The notes under the pieces: model-generated
Databases searched by the model: none
Seen by the model: the letters and a program-made list of their open reading frames with translations, nothing else
What the model was told of the DNA's origin: nothing
Source: Streptomyces bungoensis
GTDB lineage: Bacteria; Actinomycetota; Actinomycetes; Streptomycetales; Streptomycetaceae
Length of the DNA stretch: 64,000 nt
Assembly: GCF_001514215.1 (NCBI RefSeq)
Contig: NZ_KQ948851.1
Location: 739,434-803,433, forward strand
Reading direction: 5' to 3'
Shown here: positions 25,988-35,312 of the stretch, piece after piece
Layout of the letters: every line of letters starts with the position of its first letter
Position numbering within the stretch: position 1 is the stretch's first letter
Translations under genes and position numbers: made by a program

Positions 25988-26628
25988 GCGGCCTTTCCGA
26001 GAGAGGCGTGCGCCGGAGTCGACGCTGCCGGGCGGGCTGCTGGCTGCTGTGTGCCGGGTGCTGAGGCGGGCGGGGGGCCGCCTGCTGCTGGGGCGGTCTT
26101 CTTCCGCTTCTTCTTGGGCCGCGGCACGCCGTAGGTGCGGTCGCGGTCGAACACCTTGTTGGTCGCCTGCCGCAGCAGGTCGCGTGCGTGCTTGTGGCTG
26201 ATCTGAAGGGCGGTGGCGAGCCGGTCGGGCCGCCAGCCGCGTACGTAGGCGTGGTCGATGACGACCTGCCGCTCGGCCTCGGTCAGATGCACGTCGCGTC
26301 CCAGGAAAAAGGAGGTTACGCGTCGGTAGTCGAGGCGCTGGTGCAGTCCGTCGTGCCAGGGACGCCGCTCGGCCTCGGTGAGGCCGCCCCAGATGCCCTC
26401 CTTGAGGACGTTCTCCAGGGCGAAGTTGAGGCAGTCGCTGCGTACCGGGCACCAGCCGCACAGCTCCTTCGCCTCGGCGATGGCTTCGTGGTCCCGCGGG
26501 AGCGGGAAGAAGACGGCGTCAGCGTCCTCGACGTCCATGCCGTGGCACGCTCCCTGGGTGTGCCAGTTGGTGTCTCCGATACTGCGCAGGCCGGTGGCCG
26601 GCGCGTCGTGGGTGGTGATGTGACGCAA
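25984..26628 (-). CDS. WhiB-family regulator
   Basis: A protein of 214 residues from TTG 26628 with GGAG upstream. The WhiB core shows the four Cys that bind a 4Fe-4S cluster (CHGMDVEDADAVFF, then ELCGWCPVRSDC) and the GIWGGLTEAERR turn. A long C-terminal region adds HTH-like AERQVVIDHAYVRGWRPDRL and a lysine-rich tail, longer than chromosomal WhiB proteins (about 90-120 residues). Such versions occur on actinomycete plasmids. It probably regulates the element's genes in response to redox state. Confidence 0.82.
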   Translation of the reverse strand: MRHITTHDAPATGLRSIGDTNWHTQGACHGMDVEDADAVFFPLPRDHEAIAEAKELCGWCPVRSDCLNFALENVLKEGIWGGLTEAERRPWHDGLHQRLDYRRVTSFFLGRDVHLTEAERQVVIDHAYVRGWRPDRLATALQISHKHARDLLRQATNKVFDRDRTYGVPRPKKKRKKTAPAAGGPPPASAPGTQQPAARPAASTPAHASLGKAA

Positions 26629-26783
26629 GGGTGGTCTCCGATGTGCTGCCGCGTCGGCCGGCTGGGGCGGTGCTGGGCGCGGCGTCGGGTGGCCGCAGCG
26701 CGCGGGCGTGCGCCGCAGCCGGGGCGGGACGGTGATAGGGGGTAGCGGTGCATCGGGCGGGATGCACGCGACCGATGCGCCGG

Positions 26784-27500
26784 TCAGGCCACGGCGGGCT
26801 GCTGGACCTGCTCGCTCGGCTGGGCCTGCCGGGCGGCGGCGAGGTCGACGCGGCCGGGGTGCGGGATGGCGCGCGGGGCGGTCGTGCGTACCCCGTCGTC
26901 GGGACCGATCCGGCGGCGACGACACGGCTCACCGGGCTGGGCCAGGCACCACTCGCACTTGACGCTCAGGGCGTCGGGCAGCCCCTGAGCGACGGCGGCC
27001 TCGCGGGCTGCGCGAGCGGGCCGATAGGGGGCGAGGGCTGCGCGGGCGGCGGGCGGTATGCAGGAGCCGATCTGCCGCAGCCTCGCCTCCAGCCTTGGGT
27101 CGATGCGGTCGCGACCGCTGGTGATGGCTCTGGCCTGGGCGGGCTGCGCGGTGCCGGCGGCGACGGCGCGGCGGGTGCCGACCAGCTCGGCGGTCCAGGC
27201 GGCCTGGTCGTCCGGGTCGGCGGACGGCGTGGGATCGGAGTGCCGGGCCAGGCGGTCGCGACGGTAGCTCTCCCAGGGGCGGGCGACGTCCGCGGGCAGG
27301 ATCTGGTACGGCGAGACTCTGATGTGCTGGCGGGCGGCGACGCGGGCGTCCCAGCCGTGCGGAGTGGCCATCGGCACGTCGCCAAGCAGCTCGTGCCACT
27401 GTGCGAGCTGGTCGCGTGCCTCGCCCTGGTTGGTGCGGATGGTGCGGGGGTCGAGTCGGCCGATGTAGGCCAGCAGGGCTGCGATTTCACGGCGGTCCAC
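26784..27500 (-). CDS. Element protein with zinc-binding C-terminal motif
   Basis: A protein of 238 residues from GTG 27500. The N-terminal part is helical (IAALLAYIGRLDPRTIRTNQ) and the C-terminal part has VKCEWCLAQPGEPCRRR, a C-x2-C-x6-C motif found in small actinomycete zinc fingers. It starts 3 bp after the upstream HTH gene's stop, so the two are coupled. Function in replication or regulation of the element is inferred only. Confidence 0.55.
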   Translation of the reverse strand: MDRREIAALLAYIGRLDPRTIRTNQGEARDQLAQWHELLGDVPMATPHGWDARVAARQHIRVSPYQILPADVARPWESYRRDRLARHSDPTPSADPDDQAAWTAELVGTRRAVAAGTAQPAQARAITSGRDRIDPRLEARLRQIGSCIPPAARAALAPYRPARAAREAAVAQGLPDALSVKCEWCLAQPGEPCRRRRIGPDDGVRTTAPRAIPHPGRVDLAAARQAQPSEQVQQPAVA

Positions 27501-27502
27501 GA

Positions 27503-28390
27503 CTACTGCTCCGTTTCGGTCGGCTCGTTCAGGGCGGCGAGAAGTGCGGCGGTGTGGGCCTCTGCCCGCGTCATGCCGCCGGGCTGGCCGGGACCCGTGC
27601 CGGGCACGGCGTAGAGGTTCGGGCGGCCAGGGGGGTGCTCCCGGGCGACCCAGGAACGCCAGTCGGCAGCCCACGCAGCCGCCGGCCTCGGCTTGAAGCC
27701 GGAGCGGTGGGCACGCCACTTCGCGTCGGCCGCCTGCAGGCCCTGCTCGCCCAGACGGTCGAGGTGCCCCTGCTCGCGGGCCCAGGTGTGGGTGGCTGGG
27801 TCGACCTGCCACTCGGCAGCTGAGAGGACGGCACCACCACCACTGCTGTACCTCCGGTTCAAATCCGGTTCACTACGGTTCTGTGTGCCGGTTTCCGGTA
27901 CATCGCTGTGCCGGTTCCCGGCACGTCGAGGTGCCGGTTTCCGTCCGGACCTGCTGGATTCCGGTACTGCCGGTTTCCGGGCCCTCGCAGGGGATTCCGG
28001 CACCTCACGCGGGCGGATGTTGTAGCGCCGCAGGGCCGAGATCCGGAGCGCCGGGGTGGCTTCGGTCCCCTCCGCCGGCGTCTGGTCGGGGTCTTTGTCG
28101 TCCACGGTCTCCGCCAGGACCTTGGCGGCGAGGGGGAGGCGGTAGACGGTGCTGCGCTGCGGGCCGGTGAGGTCTTCGAGCTGCTCCAGCTCACCGGCGT
28201 CGACCAGACGGTCGATGGCTTCACGGACCGTGGAGACGGAGGCGCGGGTGCGCTTGGCCAGGCTCGACAGGGAGGCCCAGGAAACGCACTGCTCGTCGCC
28301 CACCCGGTCGGCGATCGACAGCAGGACCAGACGCGCCGTCCCCCGGCTGCAACTGTGCTCCCACACCCAGTCGCGGGCTTCGCTGCTCAT
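27503..28390 (-). CDS. Helix-turn-helix protein, possible replication initiator
   Basis: A protein of 295 residues; ATG after GGGAGCTGCCG. The N-terminal third is a winged helix (RLVLLSIADRVGDEQCVSWA, then ASVSTVREAIDRLVDAGEL), like proteins used by plasmids for replication or transfer control. A central Pro/Arg/Thr-rich linker contains imperfect repeats that make low-complexity DNA around 27850-27990. The C-terminal domain is helical (AEAHTAALLAALNE). The exact role cannot be fixed. Confidence 0.6.
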   Translation of the reverse strand: MSSEARDWVWEHSCSRGTARLVLLSIADRVGDEQCVSWASLSSLAKRTRASVSTVREAIDRLVDAGELEQLEDLTGPQRSTVYRLPLAAKVLAETVDDKDPDQTPAEGTEATPALRISALRRYNIRPREVPESPARARKPAVPESSRSGRKPAPRRAGNRHSDVPETGTQNRSEPDLNRRYSSGGGAVLSAAEWQVDPATHTWAREQGHLDRLGEQGLQAADAKWRAHRSGFKPRPAAAWAADWRSWVAREHPPGRPNLYAVPGTGPGQPGGMTRAEAHTAALLAALNEPTETEQ

Positions 28391-29265
28391 CGGCAGCTCC
28401 CGACGAGCGGGCGGGTCCCGCAGCTCGGCGGGGCCATGAACGTGCGGTCCGGCTCGGGGCGCTGAGGCGCCGAGGCGGAGATGGCTGCCGCGCAGGCCAG
28501 GCGAAAGGGCCTTTTGCGCAGGGCAGGAGACATGCGATACTCCCCTTTGCAGTGTTGCCACGCTGACGCGCCCCTTGGAAGGACTCAGCGTGGTGATGGT
28601 GGGCAATCTCCGCCCTTGCCGGGGCGGGTATGCCGCTTAGCGTTCGGCGTCCGTGAGTTACCGCTCCCGGGCGCCGTCGCTGTTTGTGGACCTTCGCGGT
28701 CCGGTCCGTCCTCGTGCTCTCCTCATGTCCGTCGCTGCGGGCGGGCTGCCCGGGGACGACGAACATACGCACGGACCCGTATCAAGATCCAGACTTGGTT
28801 CTTAAACTCTGTACTGGTTGCAGAGAGTCATCGGATGATCGTGTGCCGCAAGTGTCCGTACGGCGCGACCTGGGGCGCACCCCCGCGTCGAAGCGCACCG
28901 TTGCCGCGGTTGCCTCGAACGCCGAGAGCGTGTCACTGTGTCCGAATTGGAACGGGTGTCTGTTATTCCCTGCAGTGGAAATGCGAGGCGGATGGGGTGT
29001 TTCCACTGCCGCCTCCGCGCTTTCCGGTCGAAGATAAAATCCTGCGTGCCAGACGTGACCTATGTCGCTGGCTGTGGCTTGTGCCACTCACCCGGCATAC
29101 TCCTGCCGGTAGAAACGGACAGGCCGACCTGAAACAGGCGGTACGCGTCACACGGAAACGTGCTGGTGAGGAAGAACTTTCCATACAGTGGATCAGCTCG
29201 TCAACTCACGTTTATCGCGGGGTAGGGTGCTTGAAGCGACGACGAAGTCCACCCAGGAAAGGATC
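28391..29265. other. Large divergent regulatory gap
   Basis: About 875 bp separate leftward HTH and rightward XRE genes. No convincing gene is seen. At 28558-28593 a 9-bp perfect inverted repeat CCACGCTGA / TCAGCGTGG encloses 18 bases, a possible binding site or oriT-like hairpin. Before the XRE gene, GTCAAC and TAGGGT near 29210-29227 could serve as -35/-10. The 5' part of this region may hold the origin of the mobile element. Confidence 0.4.
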
Positions 29266-29706
29266 ATGAAAGACTCGACCGAAGGCCAGGTGAGCCCCAA
29301 GGGGCTCATGGACCGCCTAAACCGCCTGTTCGACACAGTGCACCCGCCCGACCGCGGCCCCTTCAGCAACGCCGAGGTGGCCGAACTCATGGAGAAGCGC
29401 GGGCTGGGCAAACTGTCGGCCCAGTACCTCTGGCTCCTGCGGACCGGGCAGCGCGATAACCCGACGAAGCGTCACCTCGAAGCGCTAGCAGGGTTTTTCG
29501 GCGTGGACCCCGCATACTGGTTCGACGACGTCGTCGCCGAAAAGACCGTGCAGGAACTTGAGTTGCTCGCACTGCTTCGCGACACGAAGATCAAAAACGT
29601 GCTCCTTCGCCTGTCCGACGTTTCCGCAGACGGAAAGGATGCCGTCCTGGGAATCGTCGAGAGCGTACGAAAATCCGAGGGGTTGCCACCCTCAACTGGC
29701 TCGTAA
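29266..29706 (+). CDS. XRE-family regulator (ImmA-type pair)
   Basis: A protein of 146 residues; ATG after AGGAAAGGATC. A helix-turn-helix lies at about residues 25-80 (FSNAEVAELMEKRGLGKLSA, then RHLEALAGFFGVDPAYWF). The C-terminal half is helical. The next gene encodes an ImmA/IrrE peptidase, the usual partner that cleaves such repressors. It is the first gene of a four-gene operon and probably represses it. Confidence 0.85.
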   Translation: MKDSTEGQVSPKGLMDRLNRLFDTVHPPDRGPFSNAEVAELMEKRGLGKLSAQYLWLLRTGQRDNPTKRHLEALAGFFGVDPAYWFDDVVAEKTVQELELLALLRDTKIKNVLLRLSDVSADGKDAVLGIVESVRKSEGLPPSTGS

Positions 29707-29741
29707 AACGGCCGCGTTCAGTAAGTGATCAAGGAAAAGCA

Positions 29742-30254
29742 ATGTGGTCCGCACGTAGGCTGCGCCGGCCTGACCTTTTGGCCGAGCTGCAGCTCCCGCA
29801 CGTCACCAATATCCGCGACCTCAGCGACGAGGTCTCACGCCGCACGGGACGGAAGGTGGTCCTGGAGGCCCGTGAGCAGGCGCCCTCCGTGTGCGGGGCA
29901 TGCGCCGTCACGGAGAGTGCCTTCCACGTGTACTACGACCCGCGGACCAGCTCCCTGCACCAGGACCACATCATCGCCCACGAGTTCAGCCACCTGCTGC
30001 TCGGCCACCACGAGAACCGCCCGGCGTCCGCGCTCTCCTCAACGATCTTCACCAGCGTGGGCTCGGCCACCGTCGAGATGATGCTGGGCCGTACCAAGTA
30101 CGACGAGGACGAGGAGCGGGACACCGAACTCCTCGCCTCGTTGATCCAGCGCTGGATCATCGACCGGTGGCTGCGCAGCGACGAGTCCTCCGGAGACGAA
30201 GTGCAGGACCGGGTCACGCACACGCTGCTGCGCCGACGGGAGGCCCGGCCGTGA
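29742..30254 (+). CDS. ImmA/IrrE-family metallopeptidase
   Basis: A protein of 170 residues; ATG after AAGGAAAAGC. The zinc-peptidase motif HEFSHLLLGH lies near residue 80. A preceding DPRTSSLHQDHII is typical of the family. These enzymes cleave XRE repressors on a signal such as DNA damage, or act as anti-repressors; the XRE gene directly upstream would be the target. Its stop overlaps the next gene (GTGA). Confidence 0.88.
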   Translation: MWSARRLRRPDLLAELQLPHVTNIRDLSDEVSRRTGRKVVLEAREQAPSVCGACAVTESAFHVYYDPRTSSLHQDHIIAHEFSHLLLGHHENRPASALSSTIFTSVGSATVEMMLGRTKYDEDEERDTELLASLIQRWIIDRWLRSDESSGDEVQDRVTHTLLRRREARP

Positions 30255-31459
30255 AGGACCTGCTCCACCCGATCAGCCTCGTCGTCGCCACGCTCGGCTT
30301 CCTCTGCTTGCTGCGGGACGTGCCGACCCGCCGCCGAGACCCCGCCTTCACCGCGCTGGCCGCCGTCTTCCTGCTGTCAGGGCTGTCGTTCCTGTTCTCC
30401 ATCACACTGATGTGGCAGTACCTCGATCATGTCCTGGGCGTGGTGAACCTCTCCGTACCCCTGGCGATGGGGTGCGTGGTCGCGCTGCTCGCCTGCCAGC
30501 AGATCGTCCTCACCTACTGGGGATCACCCCCCGAAGTTGCCCGCAGGAGGGCACGGGAGTGGGTAGCCGCAGGCTTCGCTGTGATCGCAGGGCTGCTGGT
30601 GCTGTTCGCCCTGCTGACGCCTAACGCGCCGCGACCGATCAACTTCACGCTGTACTACGCGCATGATGGCTGGTACGCCGCGTATCTCACCCTGTACGTC
30701 ACGGCCTACACCATCGGCGAACTGTCCCTCGCCCGTGCCTGCTGGCGCCTGGCCCACCGCAGCACACGCGGGTCCGTCCGTATCGGCCTGCGCATCGTCG
30801 CCCTCGGCGCGACCGTCACTCTCGGATACAGCGCCGTGCGCATCGGGAACGTGATCGCCGGCGCCTTCAACGCGTCGCTCGCGGAGTGGGAGGGCTTCGC
30901 GTGGACCTGCGGCGATGTCGGAGCCATGCTCACGCTCATCGGCTGGCTAGTGCCCACCATCAACGATCAGGCTCAGAGTCTCCAGTACCGGATCAAGCAA
31001 TACCGCAGCTACTACGGCCTACGCCCCCTGTGGCTGGCGTTCTACAGCGAGGCGCCCGAGATCGCACTGCCGATCGACCGAGTCGACCCGGCCCAGAGGC
31101 GCCGCTTCCGCAGCATCTCGATCCGGCTCTACCGCCGAGCAGTCGAGATCCGAGACGGACGGTTCGTGATCCGTCAGTACCTAGATGCCGCAGTCCGCGA
31201 AGCCAGCGAAGCCCGCCACCGGGCGCGAGGACTTCACGGAGAAGAGCTGTCCGCGGCCGTCACCGCCGACCAGATCCTCGCCGGAATCGCCGCCCGGGCC
31301 GCCGGTACCCGCCCGGAGACCGACCAGCTCACCGAGTTCGCCGACTCCGAACGCCAGACCAGCAGGCCCATGGACGACATCGACGCTCTCCTCGACGTAG
31401 CGCGCCACCTGCCCCGCCAGCCCGCACGAGCCCCCCACCTTGAGCAGGTCTCCGCATGA
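30251..31459 (+). CDS. MAB_1171c-family putative membrane transporter
   Basis: A protein of 402 residues, GTG start in a GTGA overlap. Seven or eight hydrophobic helices span about residues 5-235 (for example LFSITLMWQYLDHVLGVVNL); a long cytoplasmic region follows. Families with this layout and place in XRE/ImmA operons are called MAB_1171c putative transporters, whose substrate is unknown. The operon context, not the sequence, links it to the regulator pair. Confidence 0.75.
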   Translation: MKDLLHPISLVVATLGFLCLLRDVPTRRRDPAFTALAAVFLLSGLSFLFSITLMWQYLDHVLGVVNLSVPLAMGCVVALLACQQIVLTYWGSPPEVARRRAREWVAAGFAVIAGLLVLFALLTPNAPRPINFTLYYAHDGWYAAYLTLYVTAYTIGELSLARACWRLAHRSTRGSVRIGLRIVALGATVTLGYSAVRIGNVIAGAFNASLAEWEGFAWTCGDVGAMLTLIGWLVPTINDQAQSLQYRIKQYRSYYGLRPLWLAFYSEAPEIALPIDRVDPAQRRRFRSISIRLYRRAVEIRDGRFVIRQYLDAAVREASEARHRARGLHGEELSAAVTADQILAGIAARAAGTRPETDQLTEFADSERQTSRPMDDIDALLDVARHLPRQPARAPHLEQVSA

Positions 31460-32904
31460 CGACCGACCTCACCCACCAGCCCGCCCACGTCCAGCTCCAG
31501 GCCCTGGATCGCCGCGAGATCTCCAGCCGCGAACTGCTCGACCTCCACCTGGCGCAGATCGACGCCAGCCAGATCAACGCCGTCGTTACCCGCGACGACA
31601 GCACGGCCCGAGCCGTCGCACACGCAGCCGACGAACGCCGCGCCCGCAACGAGAGCACCGGCATCCTCGACGGCCTTCCCCTCACGATCAAGGACAGCTT
31701 CGAGACGGCCGGCCTGCGCACCACCAGCGGTGCCGAGGACCTCGCCGATCACGTTCCCGCACACGACGCCGACGCCGTCGCCCGGCTCCGCCACCAAGGC
31801 GCCGTCATCATGGGCAAGACCAATACCCCGGCGTACTGCCAAGACCTGCACACCGACAACGTCCTGTTCGGCCCCACGCTTAACCCGCATGACCCCAAGC
31901 GCACTACCGGCGGCTCCTCCGGCGGCCCCGCCGCAGCAGTCGCCGCCCGTCTGACCCCCGCCGACCTCGGCAGCGACCTCGCCGGCTCCCTGCGACTCCC
32001 CGCCCACTACTGCGGCGTCTACGGCCTGCGCCCGACGCAGGGACTCATCCCAGCCCGCGGCCACGTCCCTCGCCCGCCGGGGTGGATCACCAGCAGCGAC
32101 ATGGTCACCCCCGGCCCCCTGGCCCGCCACCCCCGAGACCTCGACCTGCTCCTCGCCGCACTGACGACACCGTCACCCGACGAGAACAACCCCTGGAGCG
32201 TCACGCTGCCCACGGCGCAACGCCCGATCAGCCAGCTCCGCGTGGCAGTGTGGGCCGACGACGCGAGCTGCCCAGTCGACCGCAACACCGCTGATGCTCT
32301 CGCCACCGTCGAACGGACGCTGACCTCCGTCGGCGCGAGTGTCCGCCATACCACGGGGCCGGTCGGCTTCGCTGACTCTCTGCGCCTCTTCGAGCAGCTC
32401 CTCTATGCCACCACGACCGCAGCCACCGACGACGACGCCGGCGCCGCCGAACTCGCCGCTGCCCGTGACCTGCACACGGACGATGCGAGCCCTCGAGCCG
32501 CCTTCCTCCGCCACCGAACGCAGACACACCGTGTCTGGCTCCGCGCCAACGAGGAGCGCCTCCGGCTCCGGCAGACGTGGCACCGGTTCTTCGCCGACGC
32601 CCAGCACGACGTCCTCATTACGCCCGCCGCTCCTACTGCGGCGATCCCAGCCGGGAGTCGCTCTCTCATGGTCGACGGCGTTGAACGGAGCTTCTTCGAC
32701 CAGACCTGCTGGGCCAACCTGACCAGCCACGTCGGTCTGCCCAGCCTGGTCATGCCTGCTGCGCGTAGCGCCGATGGCCTCCCGATCGGTGTGCAGCTGG
32801 TAGGACCGTCCTATTCGGAGCGGTCTTTGCTCGTGATGGCCGAGCACCTGGCGCCTCTGCTCGGTGGGACGGCCGGGGGCGTCATCGGATCATGGAGCGG
32901 ATGA
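31456..32904 (+). CDS. Amidase (amidase signature family)
   Basis: A protein of 482 residues. The Ser-cisSer-Lys triad is visible: LTIKDSFE (Lys near 78), TTGGSSGGPAAA (near 152) and DLGSDLAGSLR (near 175). It hydrolyses a carboxylic amide of unknown identity. Typical family length is 450-500. ATGA overlap with the transporter gene suggests the operon takes up and hydrolyses something, or makes a signal. Its 3' end overlaps the convergent kinase gene by 23 bp. Confidence 0.85.
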   Translation: MTTDLTHQPAHVQLQALDRREISSRELLDLHLAQIDASQINAVVTRDDSTARAVAHAADERRARNESTGILDGLPLTIKDSFETAGLRTTSGAEDLADHVPAHDADAVARLRHQGAVIMGKTNTPAYCQDLHTDNVLFGPTLNPHDPKRTTGGSSGGPAAAVAARLTPADLGSDLAGSLRLPAHYCGVYGLRPTQGLIPARGHVPRPPGWITSSDMVTPGPLARHPRDLDLLLAALTTPSPDENNPWSVTLPTAQRPISQLRVAVWADDASCPVDRNTADALATVERTLTSVGASVRHTTGPVGFADSLRLFEQLLYATTTAATDDDAGAAELAAARDLHTDDASPRAAFLRHRTQTHRVWLRANEERLRLRQTWHRFFADAQHDVLITPAAPTAAIPAGSRSLMVDGVERSFFDQTCWANLTSHVGLPSLVMPAARSADGLPIGVQLVGPSYSERSLLVMAEHLAPLLGGTAGGVIGSWSG

Positions 32905-33400
32905 CCTCTGCGTCGCCGTTGTAGGTGATGACGGCACCTTCATCCTCGGTAGGCGGTTCGAACCGAGCGAAGAAGTCGTCCAAGGCTTCCGGAGTCACGA
33001 TCAAGGCATTGGCGTCCTTGCGCTGGTTGCGCGCGGCGAGGCGCCGCAGGAGCTCCTCCCTGGAGGCCGGCAGGTAGACGAGCAGCGGGAGTCCGCCCGC
33101 GGCCCGGACTGTCTTCTTCCATTCCTCACGATCGGAACGACGCCACAGGCCGTGGTCGAGGACGACGGCACGGCCCGCGCGCAGGTGCTCCGTGAGCTGC
33201 GCACGTACGGTCTCGACCGCAGGAGCCTCGCGCTCAAAATACCCGTGCTCGGGATAGTCGACCCCATAACGGCCGTGGAGGCGGTGGACCTCCTCGTCAA
33301 CGCTGAGGCGGACAAGGCCCATCGCGGCGAGAGCCTGTGCAAGGTGCGTCTTGCCGGAGCCGGTGATCCCGATGAGTAGGACGGCGGTCGGCTTGCTCAC
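32882..33400 (-). CDS. AAA_33-type P-loop kinase
   Basis: A protein of 172 residues from GTG 33400, GAGGGAG upstream. The Walker A motif IGITGSGKTHLAQ is at residue 10, and AVVLDHGLWRRSDREEW carries the Walker B-like Asp. Related proteins phosphorylate small molecules such as nucleosides or antibiotics. It converges with the amidase. It lies at the left end of the Nudix-rich region. Substrate is unknown. Confidence 0.75.
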   Translation of the reverse strand: MSKPTAVLLIGITGSGKTHLAQALAAMGLVRLSVDEEVHRLHGRYGVDYPEHGYFEREAPAVETVRAQLTEHLRAGRAVVLDHGLWRRSDREEWKKTVRAAGGLPLLVYLPASREELLRRLAARNQRKDANALIVTPEALDDFFARFEPPTEDEGAVITYNGDAEVIRSMIR

Positions 33401-33438
33401 GATGTCGCGCTCCCTCGCGGTGCTGCTGGTAGCTGCTG

Positions 33439-34089
33439 CTACGTACGGTCGCTTGGTCCGTAGATGGCGGCTGCCTGGCCAGTGTGGAGGGCCCAGTATC
33501 GGTCTCCGTAGCTGAAATGCCACCACTCCGTTGGATAGTTCACAAAACCGGCGGCTGACATGACGCGGCAGAGCGTGTCGCGATGGGCCCGGGCAGCGCC
33601 GCTGATCGAGTTCGCGTGGGTGTAGCAGGCACCGTCGCTTTCCTCTGGGGAGGCGTTCATCCTCGTCCCCATGTCCACCTCCTGGCCGTCCGAGGCGGCG
33701 AGGGTCAGGTCGACGGCCGCGCCGGCGCTGTGCGGCGCGATCTCAGGTGGGGAGACGTAGCGGCTTGCGGCCTCGTGGACGCGACTGTCGCTCCAGTCAG
33801 GGTTTCCGCGACGCAGCTTGGTCGCGTACTCCTCGAAGTACGCCCGCTGGAGCGCCGGAGGCCGGTACCCCTCAACGACGAGCAGGCGGAACTCAGTGGG
33901 AAGCAGTCGCTGGGCGTGTTCCAGGCGCTCGATGAGCCCGTGCCGCAGGTGCGCGAAGTGGCCGTCGGAGTCCTGCTTGCGTTGATCGACGAGGAACAGG
34001 CCGGACGCCCGTATGTCGATGAGTTCCTCGCCGCAGTCCTGAACAGGGATGGCGGCGACCCGAGGGTCGGACATCAGCACGATCTTCAA
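33439..34089 (-). CDS. D-Ala-D-Ala dipeptidase-like (VanX family M15D)
   Basis: A protein of 216 residues. The zinc site of VanX enzymes is present: APHSAGAAVDLTL (His, Asp) and the C-terminal EWWHFSYGDRYW (catalytic Glu and zinc His). DMGTRMN and RPPALQR substrate motifs fit too. It hydrolyses D-Ala-D-Ala or related dipeptides; VanX action lowers vancomycin targets, but chromosomal homologues also recycle peptides. No vanHA genes are nearby, so resistance is not implied. Confidence 0.85.
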   Translation of the reverse strand: MKIVLMSDPRVAAIPVQDCGEELIDIRASGLFLVDQRKQDSDGHFAHLRHGLIERLEHAQRLLPTEFRLLVVEGYRPPALQRAYFEEYATKLRRGNPDWSDSRVHEAASRYVSPPEIAPHSAGAAVDLTLAASDGQEVDMGTRMNASPEESDGACYTHANSISGAARAHRDTLCRVMSAAGFVNYPTEWWHFSYGDRYWALHTGQAAAIYGPSDRT

Positions 34090-34149
34090 CTACGTCTCCT
34101 TCGACAGTAAAAGATGAGCGGTGCCGCAGGCGTACGAGGGTGCTGGCGG

Positions 34150-34350
34150 TCAGGCCAGGCCGTCGCCCGGCATGGCCGCTGGTCCGGATGCGAAACGCGT
34201 GGAGTGCGCTGGTGAGTGGTCGATGGCCAAGTCGGGCCGCCATGCGGTGAGGATCTGGGCGCTGCACACGAACAGGCTGTCGGGGAGCTGATCGAGCGGG
34301 TGCCAAGCCCAGTCGCCGACGCTTTCGTCCGGCTGGGTGGGGGCTCTGGG
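34150..34350 (-). pseudogene. C-terminal fragment of a Nudix hydrolase
   Basis: About 65 codons read like a Nudix tail: [20 protein letters not shown] followed by [14 protein letters not shown]. The Nudix box is absent, and no start is supported. It lies just downstream of the ASCH-Nudix gene and may be the remains of a separate gene lost by deletion. Confidence 0.5.
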
Positions 34351-34352
34351 GA

Positions 34353-35255
34353 TCAGGTGTGCGTGGTGAGGTAGGCGGGGCCTTCGCCACGACGGGCCCG
34401 TTCGATGGCGTCGAGGCGAGCGAAGGCGCGTGGCGCCATCAGGCCCTGCCAGGTGGCGAGGTCGTGCACGGCCCACATGTCGTGCTCGGCGGGATCGAGT
34501 CGGATCCGACCGAGCTGCTCTGCGGTGAGCCGGCCTCCGTCGAAGATGAGCCCTACCTTGTTGAGCGGCAGGCCGGGCCCGGCGTGCAGGAAGTGCGTCA
34601 GGAGTAGCTTCGGCGTATCCAGGCCCAGTTCGAGGCCAGTCTCTTCGACCGCTTCGCGGCGAGCGGTTTGCAGCGGGTCCTCTCCTTGGGCGTCCAGGTT
34701 GCCGCCCGGGAACTGCCAGAGGCGCGAGCCGTAGACCGAGCGCAGTTGAACCGGCCGGTCGTGTTCGTCGCGGATGTACAGGCAGCCGTACACCGTATGG
34801 TGGGGGACGGTCTGCGCGTACTGCGCGGGCGTCATCGGCATCGGTCGGCCTGGCCGTGCAGGGCGGTGGTCGAATGCCAAGGCGAGGACGCCGAGGCCCT
34901 CCTTGGCTGGCGGGTAGATGCTGCGCAGGTTGGCGAGCAGTTCTCCGGGCGGCCCGTTCGGGTCAATGCGCGCAGGGTCCTCTGAACTGAGCAGATCCTC
35001 GAAGGAGGGGTACGGGGTGATCCGCTGCACGATGACGTCGAGCTCCCGGCCTGTGTCGCGGTCGTGGAAGACGACCGTGTCGCCGACGGCAACGGCGCGC
35101 TTCTGCGGGGTGGCCACCCTCACTTCGATTGTCTTGCGCCCTGCCTCTACTTGACGGTAGTACCGCGGGAGCAGGTGCATGTGGTGCTCCCGCGGTCCAC
35201 CTCCTGTCGCCGGGTTCGGGACGGATGAGATCGCCTGTTGGGTGTCGTCCGGCAC
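34353..35255 (-). CDS. ASCH-Nudix fusion protein
   Basis: A protein of 300 residues from GTG 35255 with GGAGG 6 nt upstream. Residues about 20-135 form an ASCH domain ([20 protein letters not shown] start, then [13 protein letters not shown]). ASCH domains share the PUA-like fold and are thought to bind RNA or modified bases. Residues about 145-290 are a Nudix domain ([10 protein letters not shown]), with a one-residue insertion between the first Gly and Glu of the box. The combination suggests a modified nucleotide or RNA substrate; this is inference. Confidence 0.8.
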   Translation of the reverse strand: MPDDTQQAISSVPNPATGGGPREHHMHLLPRYYRQVEAGRKTIEVRVATPQKRAVAVGDTVVFHDRDTGRELDVIVQRITPYPSFEDLLSSEDPARIDPNGPPGELLANLRSIYPPAKEGLGVLALAFDHRPARPGRPMPMTPAQYAQTVPHHTVYGCLYIRDEHDRPVQLRSVYGSRLWQFPGGNLDAQGEDPLQTARREAVEETGLELGLDTPKLLLTHFLHAGPGLPLNKVGLIFDGGRLTAEQLGRIRLDPAEHDMWAVHDLATWQGLMAPRAFARLDAIERARRGEGPAYLTTHT

Positions 35256-35312
35256 ACGTGCCTCCGATCGATGGTCTGGCTGGTCCAGAGTTGAGAAGGG
35301 CGGTCGTTCGTG

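Noticed and set aside
24302..26461. 719-codon reading of the SpdB-like gene
   Set aside because: The upstream part overlaps the WhiB-like gene and is arginine-rich noise; the ATG at 25987 overlaps the WhiB stop and fits.
27855..27875. GGTTCAAATCC, like a tRNA T-loop
   Set aside because: No acceptor, D or anticodon stems surround it. It lies in the repeat-rich linker of an HTH gene.
33439..34089. Vancomycin-resistance cluster
   Set aside because: Only a VanX-like dipeptidase is present; no VanH, VanA or VanRS genes are in the flanking DNA.
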